From an uncultured Oscillospiraceae bacterium (lineage in GTDB: Bacteria > Bacillota_A > Clostridia > Oscillospirales > Oscillospiraceae), in contig CALXGC010000063.1 of NCBI GenBank assembly GCA_944387755.1, positions 1 to 13,808 on the forward strand: a DNA stretch of 13,808 nucleotides, written 5' to 3'. Below are positions 1 to 6,973 of this stretch, piece by piece. Below the pieces are notes generated by a model. That model was not told the origin of the DNA. It did not search any database and saw only the letters and a list, made by a program, of their open reading frames with translations. Numbering within the stretch: position 1 is the stretch's first letter; each line of letters begins with the position of its first letter. A program made the position numbers and the translations under genes.

Positions 1-120
1 GAACCCCCTGTTCCGCCGGAGCCTGAACCGGACCCCCCCGTTCCGCCGGAGCCTGAACCGGAACCCCCCGTCCCGCCGGAGCCTGAACCGGAGCCCCCTG
101 TTCCGCCGGAGCCTGAACCG
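1..120 (+). repeat. Four tandem 30-bp coding repeats (EPPVPPEPEP linker)
   Basis: Four consecutive 30-bp units at 1-30, 31-60, 61-90 and 91-120 differ from each other by only a few bases, mostly silent (GAA/GAG, CCT/CCC, GTT/GTC). Copy 2 changes E to D. They encode a Pro/Glu-rich linker that probably forms an extended, stiff spacer between an unseen N-terminal domain and the TPR-like region. The array touches the window edge, so the true copy number is unknown. Near-identity at DNA level suggests recent expansion by slippage or recombination. Confidence 0.9.
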
Positions 121-3100
121 GAGCCCGCCCCCTCTCCGGAGGGGCGGGACGGGGCGGCCTTCCGGGAAAAGTGCTTCCAGCTGTTTGAAGAGGACAAATT
201 TCCCTACGCCCTGACCCTGGCGCGGGCCCTGGCCAGAAAAAGTCCGGAGGATAAGAACGCATACATCCAGCTGGCCTATGCCGCCGACGACCCCGCCCTG
301 GAGAAAAACTATAAGTACACCGAGATTCAACAGGTGTTCCAGGAGGGCTACGGCGAGAAGTTCGGCTATGACGCCCTGGGCCTGTCCGCCTACCTGCGGA
401 TGTTTTTCTCCTCCGACGCCCGGATGGAGGCCTACTACGGCCCCGGCAGTCAGGCGATTCTGGACCAGAACCTGCTCTACTCCCTGGCCCCCAGCCTGAA
501 GGACGCCCTCTTCCTGCTCCACCAGGCGTTTCAAAAGGTCAAGCGCGGCTTCGACCGGGGGGTGCTCAACGCCTTACAGGACTCGGAGACCCACCAGCAG
601 CAGATGGAGCAGTGCGCCAAGCGGGCGGAGGCGCTGCTCAACAGCCGCCTGACAGAGACCCATGTGGACAGCAAGCTGGTCAAGGGGACCATGCAGGACC
701 TGTTCGGCCCGGAGAGCAGCTTCCACCAGATTCTCACCGGCATCCAGAACCAGGACCCGGAGATCACCTCCTCCATTCTGAAGACCATGCGCCCCTTCCT
801 GGCCGGCGGAGAGCTGCCTGCCGGCGCGTGCAGCGCGGACGACCTGTCCATCACGGCCATGGAGGCCTATGCAAACGACGTCTGGAGCAGACAGAAGAGT
901 ATTTTTAACAAAAACGATAAGCTGAAGGGCGCCGCGAAGAACACCATCGTCAACCGCATGGCCAAGGTTATCTCCACGGCCATCACCTGGGCCGTCCTGT
1001 GCGGGGACAGCCAGGCCTACTCCGACACCCGGCGGGACGCCCGGCTGCTGGACGAGTTCCGCCCCAGACTGCAGGCGCTGCTGGGGGAGGCGGAGGAGGA
1101 GCTGCGGGAGGCCTCCGCGGAGAGCGGGACCCTGGACGGGGCCGCCCTGGCCATCCTCCGCAAGACCATACAGGACCTGCTCAACCGCCTGGGCGGCGGC
1201 TACAACCCCAACTGGCGGCAGTACTTCTATCTGTGCTTCCTGTACGGCAACCGGGTGGAGCTGGACGGGCGCTGCATTCCCTATCTGGAGGAGGACTTCG
1301 CGGAGACCGAGCCCTATAACATCTGCAAGCGGATTGTCAAGGCCAGCCAGGACCCGGAGCAGGACTGGGACACGGTGCTCCGGCGGATTTTCGAGCCGGA
1401 GAAGACCAGCGACGGCTGCGACTACGGCAGCGCCCAGCTGATCCAGCGCTATCTGGAGGACGCCGGCGGCGAGTTCTCCTGGCCGCCGCACTACTCCGTG
1501 GAGCTGAACATCCCGGCGGTCCGCGCCAAAATCGGCCCCCTGGAGAACGAGTTCTTCGCCCGCCTGGAGATGGCGGACAACTATGAGTGGGTGGCGGAGG
1601 CCAACCGCATCGACGAGATCACCGCCGACATGGAGCGCCGGAAGCTCCACTATGAGGAGACCTGCAACTTCGGCTTCTACTTCCGGACCATGGACGCCTA
1701 TCTGGAGATTCTCCAGCGCAGCGCCGAGTCCCGCAAGCAGGTCTATCAGCAGCGCCTGGCCAGCCTGCGCAGCCAGACCGGCGAGGAGTGGCCCATCTTC
1801 CGCTCCGTGGAGGAGATGATCGGCCGCCAGATGTACGCCGTGGCCCAGGACTACATGGACCGGGTGGAGAAGGAGCAGTGCCGGGAGGTCCCGGAGAACA
1901 ACATGCTCACGGCGGAGACCACCGAGCTGACCAAATTTATCTCCGGCTACTCCGCCCTGCTCTCCGGGGCGCGGGACGCCGGCTACCGGGAGAACAAGCT
2001 TCCGGAGGTATTCGTCCGCGCCCACCGGGGCGACGGTGCCAGCCTGGTCCGCAACGGCCGGGATATGCTGGAGAGCTGGCCCTTCTCCAACGGCAACCCG
2101 GACAACAGCATCTCCGACAAACTGCGCAAGCTGTTTGACAGTATGCGCCTGACCGTGGCCTCTGTGAATATCCGAAGCAGGGAACACTGCTTCCTCACCT
2201 TCGCGGCCCCGGAGATTATTCTCGACTATCCCCACCCCATCGGGGCCTATGGCACCGAAATGCTGAAAAACGGCCTGAACGTGTTCCTCCTCTCCGGCAT
2301 AAAAGACGCCGTGACCATGAACACGGAAATCCGGCGCCTGATCAACGCCGCCGTCACAGGCCCCTCCGTGATTCTGGCGGACACCACCATGTCCCTGTCG
2401 GACCGCCGGAAGCTGGCCCAGAAGATTAAGACGGAAAATCAGAATCTGACCCCCTATCTGATTCTGGACCGGGTGATGATTCTGCACCTGGCCAACCAGC
2501 CGCAGAGCGAGCGGTGGAACGTGTTCCTGAAATGCGCCCTCCCCTTCCACTATCTCAACCCCTACACGGAAAACAGCGTCACCGACATCTGCCCGGAGAT
2601 GTTCATCGGCCGGAGAAGCGAGCTGGAACAGGTCATCGACCCCGGCGGAGCCAACATCATCTACGGCGGACGGCAGCTGGGCAAGACGGCCCTGCTCCGC
2701 CGGGCCAGCAAGCTGGTGGACAACCGGAGCGGCCGGCAGTGGTCCATCTATCTGGACATCAAGCAGGAGACTGCGGCGTCCGCCGCCGTGCGCATCTACC
2801 AGAGGCTCCAGGACGAGCGCCTGCTGCCCCCGGACAGCGGCGCCATCACCTGGCCGGAGCTGGCACGGAAGCTGGTCAACGAGATTAAGACCCGGCAGAT
2901 CCGCCGCTTCCTGCTGCTGCTGGACGAGGCGGACAACTTCCTGAGCACCTCGGCGGAGAGCAAATACCTGCCCATCGAGTGCCTGGAGCGCATCCAGACC
3001 GAGTCGGACAACCGCTTCAAATTTGTGCTGGCCGGCCTGCACAACGTGATGAAGTTCCACGAGCAGTCGGTCAACTCCAATCTGAACCTGCCCAAGCTGG

Positions 3101-3750
3101 GGGCCGTCACCATCAAGCCCCTCCCCTTCCGGGAGGCCAGCGAGCTGCTGGAGCGCCCCCTGTCCTATCTGGGCTTCCGGCTGAAGAAGGAGAACACCCA
3201 CCTCATCGCCCAGATTCTCTCCTCCACCAACTACTACCCCGGCCTGATTCAGTTCTATGCCAGCCGCCTGGTCAGCTCCGTGGGCAAGGGCGGCCGCGGC
3301 GATGTGGAGCGGGAGCCCCCCTATGAGCTCAAGGACGCCCAGATCCTCACCCTGCTGAAGGACCAGGGGTTCCAGGACAACATCCGGGAGAAGTTCATGA
3401 TCACCCTGGGTATCGACCAGGAGGAGAAGGGCTACTACCGGACCCTGGCCTATGTGCTGGCCTACTGCTGCTTCCAGGACCCGGAGCAGGCGGCCAACGG
3501 CTGCTCCGTTCAGACCCTGTACCAGACCTGTACGGAGCTGGACCTCTCCTCCATCACGGCGCTGTCCCTCAACCAGGTTCAGGTCCTGCTGGACGAGCTG
3601 ATCGACCTGAACGTCCTGCGGAAGAAGGGCTCCGGCGAGGAGGCCACCTATATCTTCAACCGCATCAGCTTCCGGCACATGCTGGGCGACAAGGAGCAGG
3701 TGGAGAACGTCCTGGTGGAAATTATGGTAAATGAGGCGGAACGGCGATGA
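1..3750 (+). CDS. Large STAND/AAA-like P-loop NTPase with proline-rich linker (5' end outside window)
   Basis: The frame is open from base 1 to the TGA at 3748-3750, so 1249 residues are visible and the start lies upstream; the GTG at 334 is only an internal codon. In order (window residue numbers): four EPPVPPEPEP linker repeats (1-40); a TPR-like helix pair (about 53-100); a long charged, mostly helical region with no domain I recognise (about 105-735); a possible alpha/beta segment with hydrophobic strands near 759-765, 789-794 and 818-823; then the motif FIGRRSELEQV (868-878), which typically opens STAND/archaeal-type ATPases. Walker A is GGRQLGKT (889-896), Walker B is LLLLDEAD with D975-E976, and a sensor-1-like strand lies near 1005-1015. 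The tail from about 1144 looks like a winged helix. The ATPase assignment is firm. A signal-activated switch in defence or regulation is inferred from architecture. The next gene overlaps by 4 nt. Confidence 0.85.
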   Translation, partial: EPPVPPEPEPDPPVPPEPEPEPPVPPEPEPEPPVPPEPEPEPAPSPEGRDGAAFREKCFQLFEEDKFPYALTLARALARKSPEDKNAYIQLAYAADDPALEKNYKYTEIQQVFQEGYGEKFGYDALGLSAYLRMFFSSDARMEAYYGPGSQAILDQNLLYSLAPSLKDALFLLHQAFQKVKRGFDRGVLNALQDSETHQQQMEQCAKRAEALLNSRLTETHVDSKLVKGTMQDLFGPESSFHQILTGIQNQDPEITSSILKTMRPFLAGGELPAGACSADDLSITAMEAYANDVWSRQKSIFNKNDKLKGAAKNTIVNRMAKVISTAITWAVLCGDSQAYSDTRRDARLLDEFRPRLQALLGEAEEELREASAESGTLDGAALAILRKTIQDLLNRLGGGYNPNWRQYFYLCFLYGNRVELDGRCIPYLEEDFAETEPYNICKRIVKASQDPEQDWDTVLRRIFEPEKTSDGCDYGSAQLIQRYLEDAGGEFSWPPHYSVELNIPAVRAKIGPLENEFFARLEMADNYEWVAEANRIDEITADMERRKLHYEETCNFGFYFRTMDAYLEILQRSAESRKQVYQQRLASLRSQTGEEWPIFRSVEEMIGRQMYAVAQDYMDRVEKEQCREVPENNMLTAETTELTKFISGYSALLSGARDAGYRENKLPEVFVRAHRGDGASLVRNGRDMLESWPFSNGNPDNSISDKLRKLFDSMRLTVASVNIRSREHCFLTFAAPEIILDYPHPIGAYGTEMLKNGLNVFLLSGIKDAVTMNTEIRRLINAAVTGPSVILADTTMSLSDRRKLAQKIKTENQNLTPYLILDRVMILHLANQPQSERWNVFLKCALPFHYLNPYTENSVTDICPEMFIGRRSELEQVIDPGGANIIYGGRQLGKTALLRRASKLVDNRSGRQWSIYLDIKQETAASAAVRIYQRLQDERLLPPDSGAITWPELARKLVNEIKTRQIRRFLLLLDEADNFLSTSAESKYLPIECLERIQTESDNRFKFVLAGLHNVMKFHEQSVNSNLNLPKLGAVTIKPLPFREASELLERPLSYLGFRLKKENTHLIAQILSSTNYYPGLIQFYASRLVSSVGKGGRGDVEREPPYELKDAQILTLLKDQGFQDNIREKFMITLGIDQEEKGYYRTLAYVLAYCCFQDPEQAANGCSVQTLYQTCTELDLSSITALSLNQVQVLLDELIDLNVLRKKGSGEEATYIFNRISFRHMLGDKEQVENVLVEIMVNEAERR

Positions 3751-4775
3751 GAGACATACAGACCCGCTGGGCGCTGTGGTGGGAACAGACCCCCGGCCCC
3801 CGGCAGACCCTGGAGAACATCTGTCAGACCCTTCTGGGACCGGGCACCCTGTGGATTCAGGGCCGCCCGGCCTGGCCGGAGGAGCTGCACCGGCTGGTCC
3901 GCTCCAATCTCAGCGAGACGGACAGCTCCGTCAACCTGGAGTTTATCCGGGGGGAGGAGGGCGCCGCCCCGGAGGAGGCGGTCTTCTCCCTGGCCCCCGA
4001 CAGGCGTCTGGACTACCTGCCCGCCATGAAGCTGTGGGAGTTTCTGGACAGCCGGAGGATTTTGACCTATACGATTTTATGGGTCAGCGGCCTGGACGAC
4101 CCGGAGCTTGCCGCCCCCTGGCTGGAGCTGAGCGGACAGCTCGCCCGGCGGAAGGCGGGCTTCCGGGTGGTGTGCGAGGGCGCGGCCTGCGGCGGGGTGA
4201 GCAAGAATGTGCGCACCGTCTCCGCCGGAACGGCCTCTGAATTCGACCTGCTGCTGTTCGCCATGATGAACCTCCCGGAGTCGGCGGAGGACGCGGAATT
4301 GAAGGTCTATCTGTGCCGCCTGGCCTGCAGCGCGGCGGGGAACGACCCGGAGCGCATCGCCGCCCTGGTGAGCGACCCGGAGTTCCCCCAGGACCCGGAG
4401 GGACGCATCGCCGCCCTGGTCCCGGCCTGCGGAGACAGCCAGCGAAACTACGCCGTCTGGAAGGCGCAGATTCAGACCGTCTACCCGGCCATCGAACAGC
4501 TTCAGCAGCTTCTCATTCCCCGCTATGGGCGGGAGATTCAGCGCGTGCTCCCCTACACCGACGACTGGGGACACGTCATCCGGACGCCGGACGACATGGA
4601 GCTGCGGCACCTGGTCCACTGCGAGGAGCAGAGGGGGCTTGTCCTCCCGCCCGCCGCCCATCAGACCGTCCGCCTGCTCTACCGGCTGCGGAATCTGCTG
4701 GCCCACAGGAGGACCGTCTCCCCGGAGGACCTCCGGCAGCTCTTCAGCCAACTGAAGCAGTACAGCGCTTCCTGA
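3747..4775 (+). CDS. Uncharacterised 342-aa partner of the NTPase with C-terminal HEPN-like R-N-x3-H motif
   Basis: The ATG overlaps the stop of the NTPase gene as ATGA, so the two are very likely translationally coupled and act together. I do not recognise the family. The N-terminal half has alternating hydrophobic strands and helices: a strand-like TLWIQG near residue 33, another at TYTILWVSGLDD (about 108-119), and RVVCEG (about 138-143). It could be a degenerate P-loop or Rossmann-like fold, but no Walker A is visible. The C-terminal part is helical and ends with RLRNLLAHRR, in which R315 and H320 match the Rx4H pattern of HEPN nucleases. Known HEPN proteins are often toxin or effector RNases, so an RNase effector released by the NTPase is a hypothesis. 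The motif alone is short and could be chance. No signal peptide or membrane segment is seen. Confidence 0.75.
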   Translation: MRDIQTRWALWWEQTPGPRQTLENICQTLLGPGTLWIQGRPAWPEELHRLVRSNLSETDSSVNLEFIRGEEGAAPEEAVFSLAPDRRLDYLPAMKLWEFLDSRRILTYTILWVSGLDDPELAAPWLELSGQLARRKAGFRVVCEGAACGGVSKNVRTVSAGTASEFDLLLFAMMNLPESAEDAELKVYLCRLACSAAGNDPERIAALVSDPEFPQDPEGRIAALVPACGDSQRNYAVWKAQIQTVYPAIEQLQQLLIPRYGREIQRVLPYTDDWGHVIRTPDDMELRHLVHCEEQRGLVLPPAAHQTVRLLYRLRNLLAHRRTVSPEDLRQLFSQLKQYSAS

Positions 4776-4776
4776 C

Positions 4777-4814
4777 AAAAAAAGTCCCGCCGCAGCCAGC
4801 GGCGGGACTTTTTT
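4777..4814. terminator. Bidirectional intrinsic terminator between convergent genes
   Basis: A perfect 10-bp GC-rich stem (4784-4793 with 4799-4808, loop 4794-4798) is flanked by an A-run on the left and a T-run on the right. It therefore has a U-tract in both directions. It ends the NTPase pair on + and the sensor kinase gene on -. Confidence 0.93.
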
Positions 4815-4818
4815 GCTG

Positions 4819-5715
4819 CTATGACAGGTTCCAGCGCACTCCAACTGTAAACACGCCCTCCTCCAGCCGGGCGAAGGCGGCGTGGCCCATGCGCTCCGCC
4901 AGGGCTTTGACGATGGCCAGCCCCAGGCCGGTGTTTTGGCCGGTGCGCATCTGGTCGGCGGTATAAAAGCGCTCAAACACCCGGAGCACGTCCTCCTGGG
5001 TGAGTCTGGGGGCGTCGTTGGAGAAGGAGGTCACAAGGGTATCTTTCTCCCGGTACAGGCGGATATTCAGGGTTCTGCTCCCGTGCTTCAGGGCGTTGCC
5101 GGTGAGATTGGTGAGAATCCGGGTAACAGCCCCTGGATCGGCCTGGACGGGGGGCAGATTGTCCGCCAGCTCCACCGTCACCTGGAAGCCCGCCCGCTCA
5201 AAATCCTCATAAAATCCGGCCAGCAGCGGCTCCAGCGCCCGGCGCAGGTCCACCGCCTGGCGCTTCAGGGGGTACTCGCCCCCCTCGATGCGGGACAGGT
5301 CATAGAAGGAGGTAATAAGGTCCTGTAAGACTCTGGCCCGGCCCTCCACAATCTCCAGGCAGTGCCGGGTCTCCTCCGGGGAGACGTCCTCCCGGCCCAG
5401 AAGCTGGAGATAGCCTAAAATCGAGGTGAGCGGGGTGCGCAGGTCGTGGGAGACGTTGGCAATCTGCCGCCGCAGGCTCTCCTCCCGGCTGCGCAGGGCG
5501 CGGGTCTCCCGCTCCTTGTCCTCCAACAGGCCGTTGATCTGGGCCAGCAGCTCCTCCAGCTCCCGGTCCGGAGCGTACAGCCGCAGGCGGTTCCCCGGCG
5601 CGGTCCGGGCCGCCTTCAGGTCGTCCGCCGCCCGGCGCAGAGCGCGCCCGCGGCGGTACCGCAGATACAGTACCGCCGCCAGCAGGATGAAAATGAGAAT
5701 CAGGAGAATGAGCAT
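4819..5715 (-). CDS. Sensor histidine kinase of a peptide-antibiotic ABC transporter operon
   Basis: 298 aa, starting at the ATG at 5715. This start gives an immediate hydrophobic segment and has GGGGG five bases upstream; the longer open frame to 5997 runs through the GC-rich repeat and overlaps the permease gene. Residues 1-18 are one membrane segment followed by a basic stretch, with no extracellular sensor domain. The H-box is NVSHDLRTPLTSILGYL (H90), the N-box NLTGNALKHG (N203, N207), the F-box-like FERFY is at 247-251, and the G2 box is NTGLGLAIVK (from 261). The G1 position reads FSNDAP (231-236) rather than canonical DxGxG, which is seen in some kinases linked to antibiotic transporters. 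Kinases of this small type usually pair with an OmpR-family regulator and sense drug through the neighbouring ABC transporter. No regulator gene is present here. Stop TAG, then the shared terminator. Confidence 0.9.
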   Translation of the reverse strand: MLILLILIFILLAAVLYLRYRRGRALRRAADDLKAARTAPGNRLRLYAPDRELEELLAQINGLLEDKERETRALRSREESLRRQIANVSHDLRTPLTSILGYLQLLGREDVSPEETRHCLEIVEGRARVLQDLITSFYDLSRIEGGEYPLKRQAVDLRRALEPLLAGFYEDFERAGFQVTVELADNLPPVQADPGAVTRILTNLTGNALKHGSRTLNIRLYREKDTLVTSFSNDAPRLTQEDVLRVFERFYTADQMRTGQNTGLGLAIVKALAERMGHAAFARLEEGVFTVGVRWNLS

Positions 5716-5742
5716 AAAAATCCCCCGTTGTTGGATTTTGAA

Positions 5743-5870
5743 TGTAGGGGCGGCCCCATGCGGCCGCCCGCCCCGGAAGCTGCCGCCTGCCATGCAGGGC
5801 GGGGCTTGCCCCCGCCGGTGAGGTCCCGCCCCTTGCAGGGCGCGCCGCTCCGGACGGTGATACAAAACTT
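5743..5870. repeat. GC-rich palindromic intergenic segment between permease 2 and kinase
   Basis: The 172-bp gap between permease 2 and the kinase holds a very GC-rich stretch with dyad symmetry. GGGCGGCC (5748-5755) pairs with GGCCGCCC (5762-5769), and a second imperfect hairpin of the form GCGGGGC-TT-GCCCCCGC lies near 5797-5818. No coding signal or ribosome site belongs to it. From memory, elements with the same GTAGGGGCGGCC-type opening are scattered between genes in Oscillospiraceae, so it may be one copy of a dispersed repeat. The outer ends are uncertain. Confidence 0.5.
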
Positions 5871-5887
5871 CCAGTCCCCGCGCTCCA

Positions 5888-6706
5888 TCACCGCAGCTCC
5901 CGCCGCTGCAAGACCCAAACCGCCAGGGCGGAGGAGGCGATGAGCCACACCGCCCCCAGGGCCCAGCAGTGGAGCACAGGCGGGGGAGCGTCCACAAAGG
6001 CCTCCGGGTTCATGGTGATGGAGGTCCCGGTGTCGAGATGCTCCGCCGCCATGTCTCCGTTCCAGAAGGGAGTCATGGGGTGGAGGTTATAGAGCAGAGA
6101 GCTGAGAAAGCCGCTCCTCCCCTCCTTCGGAATAGACGTGACCACCGTCCCCAGGATGGGAAAGCCGATGAAGTAGTAGGCCGCCTGGAGAAATCCCGCC
6201 ATGGCCCCGGAGCGGCAGATAAATTTCAGGCACAGGAACAGCCCGGCGGAGGCCATCCACAGGGGGAGGGCGGTGAACATGACCAGAGCGTACCGCGTCA
6301 GCTCCTCCGGCAGCTCCCCCAGCCCAGGCAGAAGCAGCAGGGAGAGCAGCAGGGCCAGCAGGGTCATGGCCAGCACCAGGGCGATTCCCAGCAGAACGGC
6401 GGTACACAGCCGGGACAGGTACATCTGACAGCGGGAGACGCCGAACACCGCCTCATTTTTCAGCAGCACCTGCCTGCCGTTCACCTTTGCGCTGGCCAGG
6501 TCGGCGCACAGCATGGCGAAGAACATGCCCAGGATGGCGGAGTACTCTATGGTCTGGAACAGGAGCGCCGCATCTCCGCTCTGGGGCGGCAGGGCGCAGG
6601 CGGCGGTGAACAGCGCCACGCCCCCCAGCAGCACCCCCGCCAGGGCCAGCACCCCCCACCGCTGGCAGCGGATGCGGTAAAATTCCGCCCGGATCAGGTT
6701 CCCCAT
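5888..6706 (-). CDS. ABC-2 type permease subunit 2 (bacitracin/lantibiotic exporter type)
   Basis: 272 aa, starting at MGNLIRAEFYRIRCQRWG (ATG at 6706). The frame extends to an ATG at 6781, but that adds a basic, non-homologous-looking leader, and the strong GGAGGT upstream is better placed for the small ORF at 6789. About six hydrophobic segments are visible, with a large loop after the first. The cytoplasmic LLKNEAVFGVSRCQMYLSR (about 81-99) parallels KNEVSYGVGRSRIYLSR in permease 1, a hallmark of this ABC-2 permease group. It should form the membrane channel with permease 1 and the ATPase to expel or resist a membrane-active peptide antibiotic; the substrate is not readable from sequence. 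It overlaps the small ORF by 13 nt, so translation may depend on coupling. Stop TGA. Confidence 0.87.
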   Translation of the reverse strand: MGNLIRAEFYRIRCQRWGVLALAGVLLGGVALFTAACALPPQSGDAALLFQTIEYSAILGMFFAMLCADLASAKVNGRQVLLKNEAVFGVSRCQMYLSRLCTAVLLGIALVLAMTLLALLLSLLLLPGLGELPEELTRYALVMFTALPLWMASAGLFLCLKFICRSGAMAGFLQAAYYFIGFPILGTVVTSIPKEGRSGFLSSLLYNLHPMTPFWNGDMAAEHLDTGTSITMNPEAFVDAPPPVLHCWALGAVWLIASSALAVWVLQRRELR

Positions 6707-6789
6707 GACCCGCGCCCCCTGGGGCAGAAGCGGAGGACCAGCGCGGCCAGCAGAGCCAGGGCCGCGGCGGCACAGAACCATTTTTTCAT
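6694..6789 (-). CDS. Putative 31-aa small membrane peptide upstream of permease 2
   Basis: The ATG at 6789 is preceded by AAGGAGGT with a 9-nt spacer, the best ribosome site in this part of the operon. The frame codes MKKWFC followed by a run of Ala/Leu/Val (about residues 7-19), then an Arg-rich tail, and stops at TGA 6694-6696. This gives one N-terminal membrane segment with positive ends. The stop lies just inside permease 2 (start 6706), in another frame, so it could act as a coupling leader, a small transporter subunit, or both. It is equally possible that it is only a translated leader. I do not recognise a family. Confidence 0.5.
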   Translation of the reverse strand: MKKWFCAAAALALLAALVLRFCPRGRGSWGT

Positions 6790-6835
6790 GGAAGATAGAC
6801 CTCCTTCAAATTAGTATCGCAAGTATAAAGCCGTG

Positions 6836-6968
6836 AGCCTTCCCCCCTCAGGGGGGAAGGTGCCGAGCAAAGCGAGGCGGATGAGGGGAAGGTGGTAAGT
6901 GGAACAAACGCACCCTCATCCGTCACGGCCTTCGGCCGTGCCACCTTCCCCCTAAAAGGGGGAAGGCT
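6836..6968. mobile_element. MITE-like palindromic intergenic element (133 bp)
   Basis: The ends are 27-nt imperfect inverted repeats: 6836-6862 (AGCCTTCCCCCC...GGAAGGTG) against 6942-6968. Each end is itself a hairpin. Inside, CGGATGAGGG (6878-6887) pairs perfectly with CCCTCATCCG (6913-6922), and CACGGCC-TTC-GGCCGTG (6924-6940) forms a compact stem-loop. There is no coding content. It begins 5 bp after the stop of permease 1. Similar CCTTCCCCC/GGATGAGGG elements are, from memory, abundant in clostridial gut genomes, consistent with a non-autonomous element mobilised in trans. No clear target-site duplication is visible. Confidence 0.75.
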
Positions 6969-6973
6969 TTCCC

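Noticed and set aside
1..120. CRISPR-like short repeats of 30 bp
   Set aside because: The units are directly abutting with no spacers and continue an open coding frame; they are a protein linker repeat.
334..336. GTG at 334 as the start of the giant NTPase
   Set aside because: The frame is open to base 1, upstream codons give a sensible linker and TPR-like sequence, and there is no good ribosome site before it.
574..3678. 1034-aa open frame on the minus strand
   Set aside because: It is an antisense shadow of the NTPase gene caused by high GC at third positions; composition is Val/Gly/Leu/Gln-rich with no recognisable domain.
5969..6814. 281-aa plus-strand frame opposite permease 2
   Set aside because: Gln/His-rich antisense shadow of the permease; no ribosome site or domain.
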